Shown here: positions 25,880-38,284 of the stretch, one piece after another | Position numbering within the stretch: the first letter of the stretch is position 1 | How the letters are laid out: every line of letters begins with the position of its first letter | NCBI RefSeq assembly: GCF_028640845.1 | Contig: NC_080539.1 | Coordinates: forward strand, 198,316,698 to 198,380,697 | Direction: 5' to 3' | DNA length: 64,000 bases | Origin: Ahaetulla prasina | Lineage: Eukaryota > Chordata > Lepidosauria > Squamata > Colubridae | The notes under the pieces: model-generated | The model's input: the letters and a program-made list of their open reading frames with translations, nothing else | The model's database searches: none | Told to the model about the DNA's origin: nothing | Program-made: the position numbers and the translations under genes

Positions 25880-26060
25880 AGTGTATCCTATTCAAAGATT
25901 CTGCCTCTGAAGAAGTTCCTGAAACATTAATCCACATTTTGCTACCCTGTCCTTATTATAAAGTTGTCCAATTGCAGCTAAAAACTACCCCATTTGGTAA
26001 GATTTCCAGGATCCAGAGTGGACATGATGCGACCAACTACAGTTCCAGTGATCTGGTGTC
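25880..26060 (+). mobile_element. Possible LINE ORF2 C-terminal remnant
   Basis: A plus-strand frame reads ETLIHILLPCPYYK, like the E-T-x-x-H-L-L-x-x-C-P motif found at the C-terminus of some retrotransposon ORF2 proteins. The surroundings are decayed and the family is not determined. Confidence 0.3.
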
Positions 26061-26149
26061 AACTGCAAGGGGATATTCTTAACTTTGATTATCCTGATAG
26101 ATATTTAATATGGTTTATATGCTGCTCAGTTCCCCAAGGATATTACATC

Positions 26150-26530
26150 CATAAATAACAAGGTTGTCATCATCATTGCTTCCTTTTGCACAACGCACAT
26201 AGGGAAGCAAGCTTCTTTCAGTGAATCTTATACATGGTGGCATCCTCGGCATCTTTCCATTTGATGCCCACTGTCCGTAATGTCTGTCACCAAATTTTGC
26301 ATGGATACCTCGCCTCCCCTTTCCCTCTGGCAGCTCCTATCGTACAATGTTTTTCAGGCATTGATGTTCTGGCAAGCGAAGAATATGGCCAACTAGGCAC
26401 ATTCGTGGTTCCATCACAACTACAACTTCCAAGATCCACTCTGCTGGAAAATGTCTTCATTGGTGACACGGTTGTGACAAGTGACATCCAGAATTCTCCA
26501 TAGTTAACATTAGTGGAACACATTGAGCTT
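26150..26530 (-). mobile_element. Possible LINE ORF2 3' remnant, other strand
   Basis: Minus-strand frames read VGHILRLPEHQCLKNIV near 26400 and a WQTLRTVGIKWKDAED-like stretch near 26270. The GH(I/V)LR-x-P...K pattern followed by a K-D helix is seen near the end of several non-LTR ORF2 proteins. Frames shift repeatedly. The family is uncertain. Confidence 0.35.
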
Positions 26531-27600
26531 TTTTGCTATGCATGCTGTTATTGTCCATGTTTCACTGGCGTATATTGTTGATAAATAATGTTGATAAATT
26601 TTTATAAAGCTATAACTTGCTCTTGTTATCTATTGTTGGGGCTGACCAAATAGGTGGTAAATGCTGGAATACTGCTGAGGTTTTACCAATTCTGTATTTG
26701 ACATCTGTATCTATGCTGCTATTTTGTGATAAGATGCTACTGGACATGTTCTATTGGCTGTTGCCAGTTGATTAATGTGTTAGGAGGGTAACTCCCAATC
26801 AACATGACTTTGTTAGAATAACAAGGTTAGAAACAATAATAGTCAGATTATATTAAACATGCACCAGTTGCACCATCCAATGGGGACAAGTTAATCTTCA
26901 TTATCTACAAATACTTTCCTGAACAGCCATATTTTGACAGTTCTCCAAGACAGATAAGAGAGACAGATAAGAGGACAGAATGGAATAATAAATCTGAAGG
27001 AGAATCTGTCACGAATCTTTTTCTGAGATCAACTTCTGTGCCTAAATAAGAGTCAGTGAGGGCTGTACCATGGGAACTGAAAAGGCAGTAGAAATGAGAT
27101 GGCCATTGTGGAATGGTTGCCAGAACTAAGGTCAGGAATGCAATGACACTGGGGTTTTTTTCTCCTTCTTAAGCTGTGGTTAGATTTGGGTGGGCCAAAC
27201 CTTAATAATGGCTATTTCCCAAGCTAACACTAGGATAGAAGAGTCCTGAGGATCCTGGGCAGATAGTGGATAATTCAGTCTACCTTACAGATGAAGACGG
27301 AACTTCTTGTAGATGACAGAAAACTTGGAGGAAGACAAAAAAAGCTATGGTAGCTTTGCATTTACTCTTCTTAGCGCTCGCTCCCAAAGATTGATTTGCA
27401 AACTAGAAACTATGATGGGTGTGTTCACTAAATGAATGGCGATATTTAGATGAATCTGTTGTGACTTTCACCAAGACAAAAAATACTGTTTATGTCTTTC
27501 TAAGAAAAGTTTAACATATGAATAGCACCCAAAGATTATTGAAAAGGCAATTCAAATAATCCTTTTTAAATTAATTGTATCTCTTATCTTTATTTTCTTA

Positions 27601-27873
<273 letters not shown>

Positions 27874-28174
27874 TTAAAAAAAGAAAGAGTTAGATTTTAA
27901 AGTTCAAGACACTCAATCTATTGATTTTAATGACCTTCAGTATTTTATATGTTCATGGTTTGAAGCCTTTCTTTTGCACACTGAATTTAACCCCCAAAGA
28001 ATGCATTTTCTAATTCAAATGTTAACTGAGATGGAATTATATCTTCTTCAGATTTCTTGTTCTCACTAAATCACCCTAAATTCTTAGTATGAAGATTTTG
28101 CATTACATAATGTTATTAATAAATCATCTGAATTATAAAGACACAGAGCTGGAAATTGTAAATGATAAACTCAC

Positions 28175-28266
28175 CTCCAGTAGTTTCAAACTATCCAGAT
28201 CTAATGAGGGTTCTAAAGCTGCTGCTTCCATCATATTCATAGTATGCAGGCCTTTTTTACGGATCC
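28175..28266 (-). CDS. BMPR2: BMPR2 exon 5 (juxtamembrane cytoplasmic segment)
   Basis: The 92-nt exon encodes the linker between the membrane helix and the kinase: basic [20 protein letters not shown] followed by [10 protein letters not shown]. It is conserved with mammalian BMPR2 ([18 protein letters not shown]...). The acceptor AG is at 28268-28267 and the donor GTGAGT at 28174-28169. The small 313-bp intron 5 separates it from exon 6. Confidence 0.95.
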
Positions 28267-29400
28267 CTGAGGAAAGATGAAGATATGAATTGTATTGCCC
28301 TTCAAACTGATCAGACGTCTTGATTTATTTCAGTAGTCCTGCAATTCTTATAAACCACACAGTGAATGAGATATATAGGTCAACTCACTCAGGCTATCTA
28401 CAGTTTTTTTGCTCTTTATTTTCCATGGCAGAATAAGTAAACTGCACAGGAGACTTGGTGTGATGTCTGAATCCAGAATTATAATTAAGTGCATACATAT
28501 TAGTTAAAACTATAAGGTGGTTTAAAATCATATCTGTTGTTGATTGACAAAACTTGATTTGTTTGAACACAAGAAACTATAATTTTGAGTCTGTGAGCTT
28601 CTCCTATTCCTTTTGTTTCAAAGCTCATATGAAGAGAAAAGAGCAAAGCAGAAGTAATACAATGCAAGTACCTGCGGGCCCAATTGGCAAAAGAAAGCTC
28701 AGGACCATATAGGTTGGAAACATGCAGAAGAGGCCTTTATCTTGCAGTGGATAGACAATGGCTAAAAAATGAGGATGATGATGGCTAGATTTAACTTAGC
28801 CAGGAAACTTCTTTCAAAATGTTGCTGTCTACACTGTGTCTCACATGTTGCTGAATAAAGTTCCACAATCCTTCAGGTTTATGATAGCAATAAAATGTAA
28901 CTAATTTCCACAATGTTATTACTGTCTATGATGATGAGGATGTTGACAATTATAGTGCAACATTTGGAACCCAAGATTGAGAAATGCCAGACAGCATTAA
29001 TAAGGATTAAATTATGCTAAGAATATGTAGCAATGATAATATTATTAGGGTCCAGACTTTTACTTTTTCAGGTCCTGTACTCAATGCCTTTGTTCTGATA
29101 TCTACAGCAATTTGTTACAAAATCCTCTGGAATGTAAGGGGCTCCAGTTTAAGTGTAATGCCTAAAGACAAAAAGTTTTTTTCTGTGTATTCTTCTGTGA
29201 ATGTCTAATAATAGAACAGATACAAATTGCTGCCTAGTAGATAGTAATATACTGAGGAATTGGCAGGTTGAATATTTAAAATATTTAATAGCAAAACTGA
29301 GTAAGTAACAAAAGAAAACAAATATAATAGGAACGTGAACATTATCTCAGGAAAAATAGAAGCAAAATATTATAATAGAAATTTATTTATCAAAGTTTAC
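28267..29400 (-). other. BMPR2 intron 4
   Basis: A 1.1-kb intron with no recognised repeat or coding sequence. Intron 5 (27862-28174, 313 bp) is likewise plain. Confidence 0.9.
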
Positions 29401-29502
29401 CTCCTATCATCCTGTATCCAAAGAAAAAAAGAGCCGTCAAAACAGCCAGTAGAGATACCGATGCCAGAATTATTACAATTGTGTCATCACGTTGAGGAGG
29501 AT
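29401..29502 (-). CDS. BMPR2: BMPR2 exon 4 (transmembrane helix)
   Basis: The 102-nt exon encodes a short charged stalk (PPQRDDT) and a single hydrophobic helix IVIILASVSLLAVLTALFFF ending in GYRM, then a G-rich junction. This is the single-pass type I membrane segment of the receptor. The acceptor AG is at 29504-29503 after TTTCTTTC, and the donor is GTAAAC at 29400-29395. It is 9 nt shorter than the human exon (111 nt as I recall), balanced by exon 3 being 9 nt longer. Intron 3 upstream is 20.5 kb. Confidence 0.93.
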
Positions 29503-30464
29503 CTGAAAGAAATCAAAATGTATATGATTGTCTCTTCATATATAATCAATTTTTCAGGGCAGATTAAATTAATATTCTGACCTGCTATCAATTATCTTGT
29601 CATTTCTCCCTCCTTTTGATGGGAGGGGTTGCAGGAAAGTAACTTTCAAAATGCACAGACTGAAATACAGTAAGTAGAGTCCACAGAAAACTCTCTTATC
29701 AGGAGAAAGAAGGAGGGAGACCATTTTTCCTTATTTTCCTTCTCCCGCTAGACTAGAGACATTCCCTCAATTCTTCAGGGGCAACTCACTTGTATGGGAA
29801 AGGGAAAATAAATGAAAATGGTTCAACAATCATTTTATCACTATCAGAGGCATTCTGTTAATGAAAACAGCACCCTTTCTTCCACAAATTCCAGATCTCA
29901 CCTTAATTACAAATACTAATTATAGTTGTTAGTCACTTCACCCTTTCCAAGTTATACAATGGAGTATTATAAGAGGAATATTATTTCTTTGGACTACACA
30001 AACTACATAAACAACAGGTGTCACAAAAGCCAACTAAATTGAATCAAAATGAAAGTCAACAAATGATACAATTACAAGAAACTACAAATCAATGTTCAAT
30101 TTCTAGTTATGGATCAGCTTATAGTGTAACAAAACAAAGAAGCACTGAAAGTCATTTTTTTACCATTGCAGGTACTGGGGCTGAACTGAATTACTAGTCT
30201 AGACAGGTTGCAAAATGTTCTGTGTGAAAGAAATGTTCCTATAGTACTTTGGATAAGGACATACAACATTCCCAAAGCTGGAGGGATACAACTCTCTCTC
30301 CCCGCAATGGGAGGGGCTGCAGCTGATGTTATTGTGTAGGCACTGACATTACAGGAAGGGCTAGGATTGATTTCTTTTTGACATTTTTCAGAGGGATTAA
30401 ACTTTTTAAGGATGTGAAGGGAAGCTCAAACTAGGCAAACTAGGTTCATTCTTCCCTTCTCCAT

Positions 30465-31392
30465 AAGCCAAAGGTGAACCTTTTGGGCACCATGTGCTGA
30501 AACGGGAGCACGGGTGCTGGGGAGCACTGGAAGCCGGAAGAACAGTTCCCTGGCGCGCATGCACTCACCGGTCACTTGGTCTTCCGGTTTCTGGCATACA
30601 TGCACGCGCAAAGACCAGCTAGCTGGTGCACATGTGTGCACTAAAAACCAGAAGCTCAGCTTCCAAGCATGCGCGTGTTGTGACCCAGGGCCAAGTAGGT
30701 AGTAGGAAACTCAGTCAGTGAAAAACCAAACAAACTTTATTCGAACAGCTGAGAATTACTTCATTCTCAGCGTAGTTCAACTAAATTAAAGCAAATTCCT
30801 CCAACACAAATTCCTCAGTCCTATCGCAAACCTTGGTCCAATTAGGCAAACTGCCAAAGGCCTTTCTTGGCAAATGTTCAGAAGTCACAGATACAGAAAT
30901 AAATGCAAGACATAGACGAAGAAGAAGACGAAGCTACCAACTTTGTTTTCCGGCAAAGCCCAAACGCCGTTGCTAGTCTTTTTTAAGCCTTATGGGAGGG
31001 GCCAATCATCTCTTGGCCCTACTCCCGAGTTGTCCTCTTTGCTTGAGCTGCTCTTGCTTTTTGGCAGCTCTTCTCATGCATGCATTAGGAACAGGCTCCT
31101 CCTGTTCCTCTGCCTCAGTCTCTGGAGGCTCTGGAGTCCGCATCTCACTCCCCGATGGCCCTGGCCCCACCTCAGCCTCATCACTATCCGACTCCACTGC
31201 CAGATCCACAGGCTGCTGGCGGAACACAAGTGTCCCAGGGAGCTGCTTTTCTGGTTTCCGCCACTCCCACATGCACGAAGACTAGCTGGCCAGCACTGGA
31301 ACTCAGAAGAGCAACAGGCAACAGATGGCATTCCCAGAGAGATGGGTCTGCATGCCACTTCCAGCATGTGTGCCATAGGTTTGCCATCACAG
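30465..31392. mobile_element. hAT-type MITE (GGCGAACC family) split by a solo LTR
   Basis: The left part (30465-30678, CCAAAGGTGAACCTTTTGGG, then CATGC/GCGCG-rich) and right part (31229-31392, ending GTGCCATAGGTTTGCCATCA) belong to the same family as the intact element at 35512-36159. The LTR at 30679-31228 interrupts it. Confidence 0.65.
30679..31228 (-). mobile_element. Solo LTR of an LTR retrotransposon or endogenous retrovirus
   Basis: A 550-bp block with TGTGACCC at one end and GGAACACA at the other (TG...CA ends), flanked by CGTGT and AGTGT, a 4/5 match to a 5-bp target duplication. On the minus strand it has a TATA-like GGCTTAAAAAAG and a polyadenylation signal CGAATAAAG about 60 bp from its end, which sets the orientation. 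An 88-codon acidic open frame crosses the LTR start, but no gag or pol is present. The family is not named. Confidence 0.65.
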
Positions 31393-32044
31393 CCATAAGC
31401 AGTTCCACCCTTTTTTGCCTTCCCTCCAAACAGGCCCAGATTGTAAGAATTTGTTTCTAGAAGGCTCTAGCTTCTGTTCCCATCTTTACCTCTATGAACT
31501 GCATTAATAATAACTAACCTCAATAAATAGTCTTCATAGAATCACCCCTTTGGAGACTACTAAATTATTCTGGCCAGATTAAACTATGTGTCTTCTTGCC
31601 CTTATATTTCAGTCTTCTGGAGGAAAGGTAGATAGAAATTTAATAAATAAATGGACAAATCTATTTGCCAGTCTTTACCATTTTCCTGTTTTTCTCCTTT
31701 TAAATGCATGGCTTCCAAAATATATTAGCATTTTTGAATTTGGAACCAATTTAACTTCTGTAGAGACATTTCAATGCCAACTACAATTTTTAATTTGTTT
31801 TTTAATTTAAAGAGGAGACAGTTCTTATCTAAAGTTTTTTTCAGCTTTAAATCTAAAAAGATGGTGATGGAGAATTAAGTTCAATCCCCCACCCCCTCAG
31901 AAAACAGGACAGATGGTACTTTGAAATTGCACATCTACCATTAATTTTAAAATGATGTTGGCAGAATTGCTCGGTAAAGAAACGTGTTCCCACGTTTACC
32001 AAATTACTTTGAATTATATTGGGACTGTTTGGGTGTGTTTATGT

Positions 32045-32240
32045 GTATTTAAGTCAGTCCTGACAACTGCCAGAACAAGACCACACAGTTTTTAGGCAAG
32101 ATTTTTGGAGGTGGTTTGCTATTGCCTTCTTCCTCGGGCTGTAAAACACTGAATAAATCTGACTCATTCAGCTGGCTTTGTGTTTAAGGCAGGACTAGAA
32201 CTTATGATCTTCAGGTATCAAACCTGCTCCAATACTAAAT
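32045..32240 (-). mobile_element. tRNA-derived SINE remnant, reverse orientation
   Basis: TTTGGAGGTGGTTTGCTATT, GCCTTCTTCCTCGGGCTG and GCTGGCTTTGTGTTTAAGGC are body sequence, followed by AGGACTAGAACTTATGATC, the reverse of a tRNA-like B-box region. This matches a widespread reptile SINE layout but is degraded. Confidence 0.5.
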
Positions 32241-34270
32241 TGGCACTCTATGGGATTAGACAAATTAAATTCATTTTGACTTCATGTTCTTATATAACAT
32301 TGAAACAATCTCAAAGAAGCAGGGAATTGTGATACACTATTGGGTTTAATAAGATTATTTCATAATTAGAACAAATTCAGTATATTTAAAGCCAAAATTA
32401 AGCTTAGATTTCATTATAATTCTAACATTCTGTAAGAATCTACAAAATAAAGGATAAATCATAAATCCATTGCAAAGAAAGGCTAGTTAAATCTACTCTG
32501 TAACCAAAAATTTTAACTGACTTCTTGTTGTAATTACTGTATTTCTGGTTTAGAGTCAATCAACTGAGAAAAAATCATTACTATTAAACGCTTTGGCTTC
32601 TCAGATTTAATACTAATTGATTTTGTCCTACAACTGACTACATTCCCTCCATCCAAAAGAATTTTGCTTCGAGAATGTATTCTGCAAAAAAGCATTAAAC
32701 AATGTAATAAGACAGAATACTCAAGTATAAAAGTCAGTACTGTAAAATTAATTTAACAATGTTATAATTTGTTAACATAATATAAAACTGTAAATAATAT
32801 GGAGTTTTTAAATGTCTATAAATTTCTTGTTCTGTTAATTTAAAAAATATCTTGAAAGAGAATTATAAATATTTAGGTTTTCTATATATGGATCCTATAG
32901 GTAGTCCTCAGTTAAAGATCACAATTGGTACGTCTGTCGAATTACTAGCTTACAAACATAAAGAGGTCTCTGTGTCTATGGCCATGCCTTCTGAAAGAAT
33001 GCTAAACCTATATCCAAAACTACCAATTGACAAGTTGCAGGTATATAGGAAGAGCACAGAATGAAGGAGTGAAGGAAAAGTCCATAAGGAAAGAATTTCA
33101 CTCTTGTAAGGGAATGGCAGTAACAGGAGTGAGTCTAGTTCTTTCCCTGTGGCCAGAAACATCAAGAAGAACCCCATGGTCCATCATGAAACAAGAATGG
33201 GGAATGCCATGGTCCCACCAAGCTCAGATAACCAGTAAAAGGTTCAGTCATGCAAACCATCTATTGTCAGAAGCAGCAGAAAACCTGTAATGTACCCAAT
33301 CATGACTGGTTTGTATGTAGATTTCCCCACCCCCCACTTTGCAGGTGCATGCTACAAACTACAATACTTAACTGTTAAGGGTTAAGAACGTTGGGCAGTT
33401 TGGCCTATGCAAGTAGAATCTGATTTTGAATCTGAAAAGAGTGTAATTTCCTAATACTTTGATCACAAACTGACGTGTATCTTTTCCCCTTATCTTCTCT
33501 TATAGTCCAGATCATAATAAGAATATATAAGTTCTGACAAGTTCTTGGCAGGTACAACCTTCTAGGCAACTTGCCTTACTCCCATCAATTACCCTCTCTT
33601 TTCTATACATGGGGGCCATTAAAATCTTTCTCTTCACATATATAACATTTTGTCATTGCTGTCTCAACCTTCAACTCAGTACATGATAGTGACTTTAATT
33701 CTCACGGGCAAATTTCATGTATTTCAATGAGTAATTAAATACAGTTCAGCAATCTATGAAAATAAGCTTGACTACTAATAAATATGTAACAAATGTCAAG
33801 AATGAATCAACTAGCTGAATTGCCAGTGCTGCTTTATTTTTTTCTAAACTTTTGCTTTTTCACCCAGGTGTTCCATCATATATTATTATAGACATAAATT
33901 GACTTAACAAGACATTCCAAAGGATTAAAGAGTGTTTTTGCTTCGAGAGATGATAGAAAATTCCACTGGCCAAAAAGCTGTCTTCATAGCTAATTTATTT
34001 CTCTGTGCAACTGAAACTGCTACTCGTTGCCTATCAAGTCTAAAACACCTAAAACACCATGAACCTTTTAACATGTAGGCTGAGAAACTTTCTTGTCTGA
34101 AAAGTCAAATTGGTTATTCCTTTACTGACATTTCAGCATGCTACCAAAGCCAACCTTTGCCATCATGCCTTCAATATGATTTATTTTCTTGCTCTCTTTC
34201 ATTTTGTAATTTAATGTTTTGATGTTTTAGAATGTTGTCGTTTTAACTGGAATGTTAGCCATGTGTTGTA

Positions 34271-34405
34271 CTGTGTTTCCCTGAAAATAAGACCCTGTCT
34301 TATATTTTTTTGAACCCTGAAATAAGCACTTGGCCTTATTGCAATTCACTTAAAAGCCCGATTGGTCTTATTATCACGGGATGTCTTATTTTGGGGAAAA
34401 CAGGG
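34271..34405. mobile_element. Small Tigger-like MITE (CTGTGTTTCCC-AAAATAAGAC family)
   Basis: A 135-bp element flanked by TA. Its ends CTGTGTTTCCCTGAAAATAA and, reversed, CCCTGTTTTCCCCAAAATAA are clear inverted repeats. A partial relative lies at 37343-37404. Confidence 0.75.
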
Positions 34406-35169
34406 TAATCTCCACATTGAGAAGAAATGGTTACGAAAAATCTCAAAGTCATTTGAATAGATGAATGCAAGAGTTTATTGGGTAGTGGAAAGTTATAGCT
34501 AATTCCTATCATGACATTTTTGTCTTCTAATATACCCAAATCTAAATTAGAAAACTAGCTTGAGAAGGCTATAGAATGCTGGAGGATGTTTTGATTCCAT
34601 AAGGATCTGTAATGTAAGAGTTTTTCATTTAGAAAGATGAACCTACTTAGAAATTCATTTTCAAAGTGTTGTATTGGTGAAAAGAAAAGGGAGATTAGAA
34701 TTTTAAAAAAATCTTCAGAATCTTGCTTTATCCAGTATTTGCCCTCTGGGCAGTGTGCTAGAGTACAACATACCCTAGCAAAAAAAAAAAAGTGGAGAAA
34801 CATCACTTTCCAAATCCACAAATTGTGCGATAATTCTTGCATGGGAGACCATCAGGAAATTCTAGGGCTGTCGGATAGATTGGGAATTTATCTAGCCATC
34901 TATTTATCCATCCTGAAAAAGGCAATAGTACATCACTGTCACTCTACCAACAAGGAAACTTGTTGGGATCAGTTCAGAGAAGACTTTGCCTTTTTTTAAC
35001 CAAAAAGTTTGAGCCAATTCATGATCACACTAGAATGGGAAGTAATAAAAGTTGGGTCGGAATTCAAGACCATCATTTTTTGTGATTCTGTTTTATTGTG
35101 CAATAAAACAAGCAGAAGAAATCATTAAAATTTATCAACTTTCTCTAATGGTGACTTCCTGATGTATAT

Positions 35170-35236
35170 ATATTGCACCTCTAGTCTGTATATGAAAATT
35201 GTAGTAATTTCCATATACAGGCTAGAGGTGCAGTAT
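35170..35236. ncRNA. Hairpin resembling a microRNA precursor (function unknown)
   Basis: The left arm ATTGCACCTCTAGTCTGTAT (continuing to 35200) pairs with the right arm that ends GGCTAGAGGTGCAGT at 35234. The stem is 31 bp with one mismatch and two positions that pair as G:U on the plus strand, and a 5-nt loop GTAGT. The near-perfect stem might also be the core of a very small MITE. There is no evidence of expression. Confidence 0.35.
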
Positions 35237-35511
35237 TTTTACAGAACCAAATAAATAACTGATTCAGAAAATAACAAGGTATGATTTTATATAGTCAAGA
35301 AAGATTCTTGCACTTCTAACTAGTTCTACTTGTGATTAACCATGGGGAGGCGGGGATGAGAAAAAATTATGCCCAAACTTCTCTATTCTGAGAAGTTATT
35401 TCCATTTACTACCAGTAGAAATCTTAAGGAGCAAACTGGATTCAAAGCAAATCTTGAAAATTGGTTGTCTAAAACCCATAGTTCTGTACTTGTATAGACA
35501 AAGAACTATAT

Positions 35512-36159
35512 CCGTGATGGCGAACCTATGGCATGCGTGCCAAAGGTTGCACGTGTAGCCCTATCAGTGGGCAGGCGAGCTCAGCTCCGGTGCAAATGTG
35601 CACACTGGCCAGCTGATTTTCAGGCCTTCTGGGCCCATCAGAAGTAGGGAACAGGCTGTTTCCTGCCTCCAGAGGGCCTGGGTGGTGGTGGGGAAGGCCC
35701 ATTTTTCTCTCTTACCTGGCTCCAGAGCCTCTCTAGGAGTCTGGGGGAATGGAAAACTGCCTTTCCCACCCCTCCCCAGGCCCTCCAGAGGCCAGAAACA
35801 GCCCGTTTACCAACTTCCAGTTGGACAGGAAATGGCTTTTTTGCTGTCCCCAGCCCCCCCAGAGCCTCTCTAGGAGTCTGGAGGCTGGAGACAGCAAAAA
35901 AGTCACTTCCTGTCTAAACGGAAGTTGGTAAACGGGCCATTTCTGGCCTCTGGAGAGCCTCCAGGTAAATGGGGAAAGTCATTTTCCATCCTCCCAGACT
36001 TATAGAGAGGCTCTGGAAACAGGTAGGAGAGAAAAACAGGCCTACTGGGCCATTGCCTGTCGGGGGGAGGTCACATAGAATTATGGGCACGTTGGGGGGG
36101 CACGCACATGCGTGCCACCCCTTTCTGGCACACGATGGCAAAAAGGTTAGCCATCACTG
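35512..36159. mobile_element. hAT-type MITE, GTGATGGCGAACC family, complete
   Basis: A 648-bp element with inverted ends CCGTGATGGCGAACCTATGG and, reversed, CAGTGATGGCTAACCTTTTT. The flanks AACTATAT and TACTATGC agree at 5 of 8 positions, a decayed target duplication. The interior is GC-rich with inverted GCCTCTGGAGAGCC-like blocks. Confidence 0.75.
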
Positions 36160-36659
36160 TACTATGCCAAAAGAATTTATGAACAGAGAGATACAAACAG
36201 TATATTTCATTGATAAAGGCATGGGTTTTCTTCGCATATGATCATGTTCTCGTATGAATCTGTACTAGCTAGTATTAGAATTTGCATTAGTAATTTCTCA
36301 ACTGCTTCAAATACTACATATTTTCTACAAAATGCTATAGGCAAAAGAACATGAAAAACACATAGTGGTATTAATAGTTGTTTCATTGTGTTCAAAGTGA
36401 ATTACATACAATGTATCAACACAGGTTAAATATAGGACTACAACTGTCAAATATTGTTGAATCTGGAGCAAGCAACTTGAGGAGCAGCACAGAGCAGCAT
36501 ACTTTCACAACAACTAGATTGTCTCCCTCCCCCAATGAGGAGTTGATTACAATCAGAATAAACTTTTAGTCAGCTCCCCACTGACCCCAAACTTTAACTA
36601 GCCTGGTGGTACAAAAATTAAGTTCATAAGTAGATCTCACATTCCAAAGGGCTCTATTC

Positions 36660-36890
36660 ACTGACGTGATCTATAGATGCAAAAAATTCCGAGATAATAT
36701 GAAATATTGCCTCTATTATATCTTTCATCTATCTGGACCTAACCTGGAACAAAATAGCAACCTAGAAATAAGAAGAAATTTCCTGACAGTTAGAACAATT
36801 AATCAGTGGAACAACTTGCCTCCAGAAGTTGTGCATGTTCCAACACTGGAAATTTTTAAGAAGATGTTGGATTTATTTTCTTACTTCCTT
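36660..36890 (+). mobile_element. CR1 LINE ORF2 C-terminal fragment
   Basis: An open frame reads NLEIRRNFLTVRTINQWNNL then PPEVVHVPTLEIFKKMLD, the conserved R-x-x-F-x-x-R-x-x-x-x-WN-x-LP-x-EVV...F-K-x-x-LD end of the CR1 reverse transcriptase ORF. Confidence 0.8.
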
Positions 36891-37068
36891 GACTTATCAA
36901 ATGTCCTAAATACTTCACCTCAGGTTCCACATGCTGCAATTTCCTTTTTGACACTCTCAAACTGTAACTATCCAAGAAATTCAACAATTCATTTGTACTG
37001 TCCTCTACCTCTGACTTCTTTTCTCCTGATAATAAATCATCTACATACTATAACAACTGTATACAGGT

Positions 37069-37340
37069 GGCACGCGTAGCCATATTAGTGGGCATGCGAG
37101 CTCAGCTCTGGAACTCATGTGCGTGCCGGCCAGCTGATTTTCGGGCCTTCTGGGTCCACCAGAAGTAGGGAAACAGGCTGTTTCCTGCCTCTGGAGGGCC
37201 TTGGGGGGGTGGGGGTGGGGAAGGCCTATTTTTCTCTCTCATTCCAGAGCTTTTCTAGGAGTCGTGGGGGCCAAAACGGCCTTTCCCAACCCCCTGGAGG
37301 TCCTCTGGAGGCTGAAAATAGGCCCATTTGCCAACTTCCA
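37069..37340. mobile_element. hAT-type MITE fragment (GGCGAACC family)
   Basis: GGCACGCGTAGCCATATTAG, GGGCATGCGAGCTCAGCTCT and the following GGCCAGCTGATTTTCGGGCC match the interior of the element at 35512; both ends are missing. Confidence 0.65.
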
Positions 37341-37424
37341 GGGTGCTTGAAAGCCCAATTGGGTTTATTATCGGGTCATGTCTATTTTTCAGGAAAACAT
37401 GGTATGTCTTTAAGTGCTTCCCAT

Positions 37425-37855
37425 TAGAATAGAATAGAATAGAATAGAATAGAATAGAATAGAATAGAATAGAATAGAATAGAATAGAATTGAATTGAAT
37501 TGAATTGAATTTTATTGGTCAAGTGTGATTGGACACACAAGGAATTTGTCTTGGTGCATATGCTCTCAGTGTACATAAAAGAAAATATATATTCATCAAG
37601 GTACAACATTTACAACACAATTGATGGTCAGTATATCAATATAAATCATAAGGATTGCCAGCAACAAGTTACAGTCATACAGTCATAAGTGGAAAGAGAT
37701 TGGTGATGGGAACTATGAGAAGATTAATAGTAGTGCAGATTTAGGAAATAGTTTGACAGTGTTGAGGGAATTATTTGTTTAGCAGAGTGATGGCCTTCGG
37801 GAAAAAACTGTTCTTGTGTCTAGTTGTTCTGGTGTGCAGTGCTCTAACTATCTAA
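37425..37855 (-). mobile_element. Snake CR1 3' end with (GAATA)n microsatellite
   Basis: A pure (AGAAT)n tract (37426-37490, then TGAAT variants to 37510) joins sequence containing TTTTATTGGTCAAGTGTGAT and TGGACACACAAGGAATTTGT. On the minus strand the LINE 3' end runs straight into (ATTCT)n, the microsatellite-seeding arrangement reported for a snake CR1 subfamily. A second copy is at 63215-63515. Confidence 0.8.
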
Positions 37856-37863
37856 TAATCCTG

Positions 37864-38122
37864 TACAGGTAGTCCTTGCTTACAACCATTCATTTAGCCA
37901 CCATTCAAAGTTAGAATGGCACTGAAAAAAGTGATTTACAACCCATCTTCTCACTTATAACTTGCAGCAACCCCACGGTCAGGTATCAGACTTTGGGGGC
38001 TTGGCAGCACATATGTATTTATGACAGTTGCAGAATCTCAGGGTCCCATGATCTCCATGTGTGACATTCCCAGGCAACTTCCAACAAGCAAAGTCAATGG
38101 GGAAAACCAGACTCACTTAATG
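37864..38122. mobile_element. Tigger-like MITE, CAGGTAGTCCTC family, truncated
   Basis: Begins ACAGGTAGTCCTTGCTTACA and continues with CCACCATTCAAAGTTAGAAT and GCACTGAAAAAAGTGATTTA, the reverse of the order in the copy at 1524. The far end is lost near GACTCACTTAATGGC. Confidence 0.7.
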
Positions 38123-38284
38123 GCTTGTAGTTTGAAGAACTCTTGCCATAGAGATTTGTAAAGGCTGAGGGAAGGAGGACATGGCTTATGCTAATATTGA
38201 GTGAAGTATACTGCCTCACAAAATAGCTGACTTAAGCTACAGAAACTGATCCCATTCAGATGAACAGCTGCAATGCAATGATGT

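Noticed and set aside
26234..26523. Overlapping 78- and 89-codon frames
   Set aside because: Minus-strand text in other frames resembles a LINE ORF2 end with repeated frameshifts, so these frames are more likely LINE decay than a gene.
30943..31460. Overlapping frames of up to 151 codons
   Set aside because: They span the solo LTR and the hAT MITE, change family across element borders, and have no introns or conserved domain.
37424..37609. Frame with repeated [10 protein letters not shown]
   Set aside because: It is a translation of the (GAATA)n microsatellite.
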